A stretch of DNA of 11,386 nucleotides from an uncultured Mailhella sp. Its GTDB lineage: Bacteria; Desulfobacterota; Desulfovibrionia; Desulfovibrionales; Desulfovibrionaceae. Position 1 is the stretch's first letter, and the number at the start of each line of letters is the position of its first letter. The notes beneath the pieces are model-generated. The model was not told the origin of the DNA and did no database searches. It saw only the letters and a list, made by a program, of their open reading frames with translations. Shown here piece by piece: positions 7,469 through 11,386 of this stretch. The DNA lies in contig CALUWZ010000046.1 in assembly GCA_944324625.1 (NCBI GenBank), positions 1 to 11,386 of the forward strand. The letters are read 5' to 3'. The position numbers were made by a program, and so were the translations under genes.

Positions 7469-7497
7469 TTGATTTTTGACGCAGAATACTTTTTAAT
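7469..7497 (+). promoter_or_regulatory. Possible divergent promoter for the UPF0280 gene
   Basis: On the plus strand TTGATT (7469-7474) and TTTAAT (7492-7497) are 17 bases apart. A perfect TATAAT also occurs at 7507-7512 but its -35 position is poor, and it overlaps the argG -10 box on the other strand. Either would give a leader of about 100 bases before ATG 7619. Confidence 0.3.
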
Positions 7498-7507
7498 GCG
7501 CTGGTGT

Positions 7508-7536
7508 ATAATACGTTTTTCTTGGTCAAATGTAAA
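7508..7536 (-). promoter_or_regulatory. Sigma70-type promoter for argG
   Basis: On the minus strand TTTACA (7531-7536, 5 of 6 to consensus) and TATTAT (7508-7513, 5 of 6) are separated by exactly 17 bases. Transcription would start near 7501, giving a leader of about 60 bases ahead of ATG 7440. I see no convincing ARG box beside it. Confidence 0.6.
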
Positions 7537-7584
7537 GAATAAAACCCAAGCACAGCCATTTTAAATCTGCCGCTGCAGCCTGTC

Positions 7585-7606
7585 TGCATGCTGCACCGTG
7601 CATGCA
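7585..7606. repeat. Short inverted repeat just upstream of the UPF0280 gene start
   Basis: TGCATGC (7585-7591) and GCATGCA (7600-7606) form a 7-bp stem with an 8-base loop. The possible GTG start at 7598 lies inside it, and the preferred ATG at 7619 lies 12 bases beyond it. No Shine-Dalgarno site is visible at either start. The structure could affect translation or bind a regulator. Confidence 0.4.
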
Positions 7607-7618
7607 TATATTAATTTT

Positions 7619-8443
7619 ATGGAAAAAGAAATTTATCAAAGCCCTTACAGAACATACCGCACAGAAAAAACACATACGTCTTCTGAGCAAAAAATCCAAA
7701 TTATTGTAGAAGAAACCGATCTGCTGCTGACGCTTACGGACAAAGCAGACAAAGAAGAAATAGCAGCGTTCTGTTATCGGGAAATTCGGGAAATCAGAAA
7801 TTTAATAAAATGCTGGGTAACCATGTACCCGCAAATACAGCACAGCCTTGAGCCTGTTCCCTGTCCTTCAAATACTCCCCTCTGCATTCAGATGATGTGC
7901 AAAGCAGGACAGCTTGCCCATGTAGGACCTTTTGCCGCCGTGGCCGGAACCATAGCCCAATTCATTGCCGCAAAACTGCATGCATATCTGACGGAAAAAA
8001 AGCTTCCGTCCGATGTTATCGCCGAAAACGGAGGAGATATTTTTTGCTGTTCCGAAAAAGAGCGCATTATCGGCATTTTGGCAAACCCCAAAGAACAGTG
8101 CACTGTCGGCATTAAACTGAAAAAAGAGCAGTTTCCGCTGTCAATCTGCTCCTCTTCCGCAACAATCGGCCACAGTCTCAGTTTCGGAAACGGAGATTTG
8201 GCAGTAGTACTGGCCAAAAACGCAAGCCTTGCTGACGCCCTTGCCACCCGCTACGGCAATCTGCTGAAATCAAAACAGGATATTAACATTGTTTTGGAAC
8301 AGGCAAAAAAAGATAGCAAACTGAAAATAGAAAACAACCCTTTCGGCGGTGACAGCGGAGAAACAGGAGTATCTGGCGTTTTCCTGCAGATTGACGGCAG
8401 CATAGGGGCATGGGGCGAGATTGAACTTACTGCCATTCGATAA
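7619..8443 (+). CDS. UPF0280 family protein (ApbE-like fold), function unknown
   Basis: The 274-residue product fits the UPF0280 family, which I recall as related in fold to ApbE flavin transferases. Visible family blocks are IIVEETDLLL (about 28-37), HSLEPVPC (about 75-82), VGPFAAVAGTIA (102-113), ENGGDI (136-141), and SLADALATRYGN (203-214). The NGGDI and ADALAT blocks echo ApbE's GGdi and aDalaT motifs, so nucleotide or flavin binding is a fair guess, but no activity is established. The ApbE target residues were not identified. I prefer ATG 7619 because the family begins with a short Tyr/Arg-rich segment like this one. An in-frame GTG at 7598 would add seven residues. Neither has a ribosome site. 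The gene is divergent from argG. A decayed copy of its 3' part lies downstream. Confidence 0.85.
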   Translation: MEKEIYQSPYRTYRTEKTHTSSEQKIQIIVEETDLLLTLTDKADKEEIAAFCYREIREIRNLIKCWVTMYPQIQHSLEPVPCPSNTPLCIQMMCKAGQLAHVGPFAAVAGTIAQFIAAKLHAYLTEKKLPSDVIAENGGDIFCCSEKERIIGILANPKEQCTVGIKLKKEQFPLSICSSSATIGHSLSFGNGDLAVVLAKNASLADALATRYGNLLKSKQDINIVLEQAKKDSKLKIENNPFGGDSGETGVSGVFLQIDGSIGAWGEIELTAIR

Positions 8444-8465
8444 CAAAAAATCAATGTATCATTCA

Positions 8466-8491
8466 CGGTACAAAAACAAATCCTTGTGCCG
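8466..8491 (+). terminator. Weak hairpin after the UPF0280 gene
   Basis: An 8-bp stem with one G-T pair (8466-8473 with 8484-8491) and a 10-base loop starts 22 bases after the UPF0280 stop. It has no T run after it, so termination is doubtful. It is the only hairpin in a position to close this gene on the plus strand. Confidence 0.25.
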
Positions 8492-8536
8492 GCATATTAT
8501 GTTTCAGAAAATAAAACTGTTTAATTAAAGCAGACA

Positions 8537-8581
8537 AATAAAAAATCCTGACGAAGAAAATTTCCTTTTCTGTCAGGATTT
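8537..8581 (-). terminator. Strong minus-strand hairpin with T run, no gene directly upstream
   Basis: A 16-bp stem with a two-base bulge pairs 8543-8552 and 8555-8560 with 8566-8571 and 8572-8581 around a 5-base loop. On the minus strand it is followed by six T (8540-8545, partly within the stem) and then ATTTG, a good intrinsic terminator. The nearest gene on that strand is rpsT, about 280 bases upstream, which has its own terminator. It may block readthrough into the UPF0280 gene in antisense. Confidence 0.6.
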
Positions 8582-8599
8582 GCCATAATTTTATCCGAA

Positions 8600-8800
8600 A
8601 AATTTTCAACGGAAATTTGACAGCCGCTTCCGCAGCAATCAGACACAGTCTCATTTTCAGAAACGGGAATTTGGCAGCCGCAGCAGCCAAAAACGCGAGC
8701 CTTGCAGACGCCCTTGCCGCCAATTACGGCAGTCTGCCAAAATCACAACCAGATAGTACTGTTTTGAAACAGAAAAAAACCGCAAGCTGATAACAAATAT
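8600..8800 (+). pseudogene. Decayed partial copy of the UPF0280 gene (3' part)
   Basis: This stretch aligns with bases about 8130-8330 of the UPF0280 gene. Over a hand-aligned core of about 107 bases (starting at CACAGTCTCA) I count some 20 mismatches, about 81% identity, with no gaps. Translated in the matching frame, it keeps AAIRHSLIFRNGNLAAAAAK and NASLADALAANYGSL against ATIGHSLSFGNGDLAVVLAK and NASLADALATRYGNL in the intact gene, then reaches TGA at 8788-8790. The N-terminal two thirds and the C-terminal tail are missing and no start or ribosome site is visible. Homology fades where the rpsT terminator begins. It is best read as the remnant of a tandem duplication. The rest of the gene-free span 8444-8860 holds only hairpins. 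Confidence 0.75.
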
Positions 8801-8808
8801 TAAACGAC

Positions 8809-8830
8809 AAAAAGTCCCAAAAAGGGACTT
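8809..8830 (-). terminator. Rho-independent terminator of rpsT
   Basis: On the minus strand a 7-bp stem AAGTCCC/GGGACTT (8824-8830 with 8812-8818), loop five bases, is followed by five T (8809-8813, partly shared with the stem). It lies about 30 bases after the rpsT stop. Confidence 0.75.
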
Positions 8831-8860
8831 CGTGTCATTAAAAATTTTGCAAGTAAAAAA

Positions 8861-9133
8861 TTACTCTGCTTTGCCGATAGCGTTAACAGCTTTAGCCAAG
8901 CGGGAAACTTTACGTGCAGCTTTTTTCCAGTGAATTACGCCTTTGCTTGCGCTTTTGTCAAGGGCAACGGTTGCGCCTTTGAGAGCTTGTTCGGCAGCGG
9001 CTTTGTCACCGTTCATAATAGCGGTACGTACTTCTTTTACGAGGTTTTTCATACGGGTACGTGCAGCACGGTTGCGGGCATTACGTTTAACGCTTTGTTT
9101 GTGACGCTTGATAGCAGATTTATGATTAGCCAC
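8861..9133 (-). CDS. rpsT: 30S ribosomal protein S20, GTG start
   Basis: S20 is a primary 16S rRNA-binding protein of the small ribosomal subunit. The 90-residue product is near the usual 87-88, very rich in Lys and Arg, and starts with the family's [13 protein letters not shown] block, followed by [13 protein letters not shown] and [19 protein letters not shown] near the end. I place the start at GTG 9133 because a GGAGG site at 9139-9143 precedes it by 5 bases and the family begins at this point. A TTG four codons upstream overlaps that ribosome site and is unlikely. The gene is flanked by its own promoter and terminator, so it is probably monocistronic. E. coli S20 represses its own translation and uses a UUG start; the GTG here may serve a similar purpose, which is inference. 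Confidence 0.96.
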   Translation of the reverse strand: MANHKSAIKRHKQSVKRNARNRAARTRMKNLVKEVRTAIMNGDKAAAEQALKGATVALDKSASKGVIHWKKAARKVSRLAKAVNAIGKAE

Positions 9134-9177
9134 GAAATCCTCCAAAAAACGGAATTATATCCATTTAACGTTATTTG

Positions 9178-9191
9178 TTCTCATGTGAGAA
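9178..9191. repeat. Short perfect dyad near the rpsT transcription start
   Basis: TTCTCA (9178-9183) and TGAGAA (9186-9191) form a perfect dyad with a two-base centre. It lies at the predicted transcription start, just past the -10 box, where a repressor site would be. The two-base loop makes an RNA hairpin unlikely. No regulator is identified. Confidence 0.3.
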
Positions 9192-9196
9192 ATTTT

Positions 9197-9223
9197 TTTA
9201 TACATAATAAGCAAGATTGTCAA
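9197..9223 (-). promoter_or_regulatory. Sigma70-type promoter for rpsT
   Basis: A perfect TTGACA (9218-9223) and a TATAAA box (9197-9202) are 15 bases apart on the minus strand; shifting the -10 by one or two bases gives 16-17 but a weaker box. Transcription would start near 9190, giving a leader of about 57 bases. Confidence 0.55.
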
Positions 9224-9255
9224 GTAATAATAATACGTTTTAAAGACAATCTTGC
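9211..9255. repeat. 11-bp perfect inverted repeat between glyS and rpsT
   Basis: GCAAGATTGTC (9211-9221) and GACAATCTTGC (9245-9255) are exact inverted copies with a 23-base, AT-rich centre. One arm contains four bases of the rpsT -35 box. On the minus strand the repeat starts 21 bases after the glyS stop, but the sequence after it (TTATTATG) is not a proper T run, so it is at best a poor glyS terminator. It may be a regulatory dyad. Confidence 0.6.
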
Positions 9256-9276
9256 AAAAAACTTTTTATGTCCGCT

Positions 9277-11386
9277 TTAGATTTGCAAATTCGCAAAATC
9301 AGCCATGCGGTTCATGCGGCACATAATGGCAAAAAGCAAATTCATACGGTTTTCACGGATTTTTTTGTCTTCAGCCATAACCATAACTTTATCAAAGAAC
9401 GCATCCACAAGCGGACGGAGCTTTGCCATGGCGTCCATAATCGGCATAAAATTGTTGTTCGCAAAATGCGTGTCAAAAATTCCGACAAAAGTCTGAATGC
9501 CTTGGGCAAGTTCTTTTTCCGCATCATTTTCAAAAAGAGCTTCGTCAAACGTGCCTGTCAGAGCATTTTCCGCTTTAGCCAAAATATTGGTCATACGTTT
9601 CAAAACCTGAGCATTTTCCGTAAAATCGTCTTTACGCATGAATGATTTCAAGGCATTGAGGCGTTTTTCCGTCGCCCAGATATTATCGGCTTCCAATTTG
9701 CCGTCGGTATTTTTGCCGTTCATGACAGCATCAACAACCAGCGTTTCATTGCCTGCGCCCACAAAATAATGTTTCAGACGGGCTTGGCAGAACTCAAGCA
9801 GTTTTTCCAAAGTTTCTTCTTTGCCAAATTTCCATTTAATATCATCGGCATAGAAAGAATAAGCCTTTTCAAACAGTTCCGTCAGCTTTATGTCATAGCC
9901 GAATTCAAGCAAAATTCTGGAAATGCCGAGGGCAGCACGGCGAAGAGCATAGGGGTCGGCCGTACCCGTCGGAATATTGCCAAGCCCGAAGCAGCCAACC
10001 AATGTATCTGCTTTGTCAGCCATGGAAAGACAGGCCCCCAAATCACTCATGGGCAGCATGCTGTCAGGGCCCGTAGGCAGATATTGTTCTTTAAGAGCCA
10101 TGGCAAAAGGCGGTTCATAACCTTCTTTCAATGCATAAATGCTGCCCATAATGCCTTGGAGCGTGTCAAACTCTCCAACCATTTTGGACATAAGGTCAGC
10201 CTTGCACCAGCGGCCTGCCCTTTGGGCAAGCTCCACGCCGTTGTCAAGATGATCACCGCCGCGGAGATCAACCTTTTCACCGAGCCAGCCGCAAAGCTGT
10301 TCAAGACGGCGGCTCTTGTCCCCCATAGAACCGAGAGGACCCAAGAAAATAACATTGTCAAGCATGGGAACCCATTTCCCGAAACTGTCTTTAAGATCTT
10401 CTTTCCAGTAGAAACGGGCATCTTCAAGTCTTGCCCTTACCACGCGTTCCCAGCCGGCACGGACAACTTCGATATCTTCAGGCTCAATATTGAGAACTGT
10501 CAAAAATTTATTCAGAAGCTTCTTGTCCTGACCCTGAATGCCGAAGCATTTTTGATGATGTTCAATGGTAGTCAAAATAACTTCTTTGGGAAGTTCAAGG
10601 AAACTTTCGTCAAAACTGCAGATAATAGGCACTGCTTTTTCAACCAGTCCCTGCACTTCGTCAAGCAAATCGTTTTTCCAGATAATGCTGGCGCCTGCTT
10701 TCAAATCCGCAACAAGAGCATTGCCCGTATCAATAATATATTGACGGCGTTTCTGCGCATCACAGACAATCTGGCTTTTTTCAAGAAGAACGCCTTCAAG
10801 ATCATCGGCATGTCCCAATACATAGGGGCCGAAACCATGAATTCTGTGGCCGTATGTCTGATTGGAAGAGGTTACGTCACCCACTTGGAAAATAATCGGC
10901 AAATGGTCAAGCATGGCAAGAATCCACTGCAGAGGGCGCGCATAGGCAAAGCTTTCTTCACCCCAGCGCATGCGTTTTGGGAAAGGCAAAGCGGCAATAA
11001 TCTGCGGGCATATTTCTTTCAGAACTTCTTCAGCTGTTTTTCCGCCGCTTTTTTTGTTAACGGCAATATATTCGCCTTTTTCGGTCTGTTTGCGTACAAT
11101 ATCGTTTTCGCCTGCTCCCTGACCGCGGATAAATCCCTGACCTGCTTTGGTAAGACTGCCGTCCTTGTCATACGCAATGGATACGGCAGGTCCCATAACC
11201 AATTCTTCAAGCATGGGCTGAACTTTTTCCAGATTGTATATATGCAGTATGGCTCTTCTCGGCGTGCTGTGCGCTTCAATTTTTTCATAGCCGAGACGGC
11301 TTTCTTTGAGAAGTGCGGCAAAGCGTTCCTTAAGTTCATTTTCGGTATTCTGCAAAAAACGGGCAGGAATTTCTTCAGTACCTATT
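9277..11386 (-). CDS. glyS: Glycyl-tRNA synthetase beta subunit, few N-terminal codons outside window
   Basis: GlyS is the large subunit of the bacterial alpha2beta2 glycyl-tRNA synthetase; it binds tRNA while GlyQ forms glycyl-adenylate. The frame stays open to the window edge and gives 702 residues, close to the full length of about 690-710. The first residues, IGTEEIPARF, match the family start, which is usually MxxxLLEIGTEEIPARF, so only about 6-8 codons are missing. Other family blocks are LPKEVILTTIEHHQKCF, RARLEDARFYWKEDL, MVGEFDTLQGIMG, and DPYALRRAALGISRIL, and the C-terminal DALR-like anticodon-binding end with VMVMAEDKKIRENRMNLL. The TTG at 11355 is an internal Leu codon, not the start. 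The alpha gene glyQ is expected just upstream, beyond the window. No ordinary terminator follows the stop. Confidence 0.96.
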   Translation of the reverse strand, partial: IGTEEIPARFLQNTENELKERFAALLKESRLGYEKIEAHSTPRRAILHIYNLEKVQPMLEELVMGPAVSIAYDKDGSLTKAGQGFIRGQGAGENDIVRKQTEKGEYIAVNKKSGGKTAEEVLKEICPQIIAALPFPKRMRWGEESFAYARPLQWILAMLDHLPIIFQVGDVTSSNQTYGHRIHGFGPYVLGHADDLEGVLLEKSQIVCDAQKRRQYIIDTGNALVADLKAGASIIWKNDLLDEVQGLVEKAVPIICSFDESFLELPKEVILTTIEHHQKCFGIQGQDKKLLNKFLTVLNIEPEDIEVVRAGWERVVRARLEDARFYWKEDLKDSFGKWVPMLDNVIFLGPLGSMGDKSRRLEQLCGWLGEKVDLRGGDHLDNGVELAQRAGRWCKADLMSKMVGEFDTLQGIMGSIYALKEGYEPPFAMALKEQYLPTGPDSMLPMSDLGACLSMADKADTLVGCFGLGNIPTGTADPYALRRAALGISRILLEFGYDIKLTELFEKAYSFYADDIKWKFGKEETLEKLLEFCQARLKHYFVGAGNETLVVDAVMNGKNTDGKLEADNIWATEKRLNALKSFMRKDDFTENAQVLKRMTNILAKAENALTGTFDEALFENDAEKELAQGIQTFVGIFDTHFANNNFMPIMDAMAKLRPLVDAFFDKVMVMAEDKKIRENRMNLLFAIMCRMNRMADFANLQI

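Noticed and set aside
7480..7500. ARG box (ArgR operator) in the argG leader
   Set aside because: CGCA (7480-7483) and TGCG (7497-7500) bracket an AT-rich core, but the inner half-sites do not match TGAAT/ATTCA at the right spacing.
8463..8723. Small Ala-rich minus-strand protein near 8463-8723
   Set aside because: It is the antisense reading of the decayed UPF0280 copy; a matching antisense frame exists inside the intact gene at 7888-8247, which shows that both are by-products.
1..11386. CRISPR array, tRNA genes, insertion sequence or phage genes
   Set aside because: No spaced direct repeats, no tRNA-like cloverleaf and no transposase or integrase motifs were seen on either strand.

Overview
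The window is a piece of a bacterial chromosome made of ordinary housekeeping and polyamine genes. Most of it is close to 49% GC (88/180 in three hand-counted 60-base lines of speA and the dehydrogenase), with one AT-rich stretch. The two-subunit type glycyl-tRNA synthetase (glyS), a UPF0280-family gene, an arginine decarboxylase paired with a carboxy(nor)spermidine dehydrogenase, and strong AAGGAG/GGAGG ribosome sites fit a Gram-negative anaerobe of the Desulfovibrio group (Desulfovibrionaceae-like, lower GC than most). That placement is inference from gene content only.

Layout, left to right. (1) 1-2630, plus strand: the 3' part of biosynthetic arginine decarboxylase (speA, cut by the window edge), then a saccharopine-dehydrogenase-family carboxynorspermidine/carboxyspermidine dehydrogenase, ended by a strong hairpin terminator. 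(2) 2635-3414: an AT-rich gene for a class I SAM-dependent methyltransferase, squeezed between that terminator and a second, bidirectional one. It looks like an acquired cassette. (3) 3422-4132, minus strand: a pair of small multidrug resistance proteins that match MdtI and MdtJ, the two halves of a spermidine exporter. (4) 4246-7440, minus strand: a nucleoside 2-deoxyribosyltransferase-fold protein, argininosuccinate lyase (argH) and argininosuccinate synthase (argG), with a good sigma70-type promoter before argG. (5) 7619-8443, plus strand, divergent from argG: a UPF0280 (ApbE-like fold) protein of unknown role. (6) 8444-8860: no intact gene. It holds hairpins and a decayed partial copy of the UPF0280 gene. 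(7) 8861-11386, minus strand: rpsT (ribosomal protein S20, GTG start) and glyS (nearly complete, cut a few codons from its start).

The genes tie together loosely around arginine and polyamines. ArgG and ArgH make arginine. SpeA turns arginine into agmatine, the source of putrescine. The dehydrogenase condenses a diamine with aspartate semialdehyde to the carboxy-polyamine. The MdtJI pair would export the product. The last enzyme, carboxy(nor)spermidine decarboxylase (nspC), and the agmatine-to-putrescine steps are not in this window.

I did not find a clearly new defence, mobile or RNA system. The most unusual local signals are the decayed UPF0280 duplicate, a hairpin lying exactly between a Shine-Dalgarno site and its start codon (4748-4774), the AT-rich methyltransferase whose start abuts a terminator, and an 11-bp inverted repeat overlapping the rpsT promoter.
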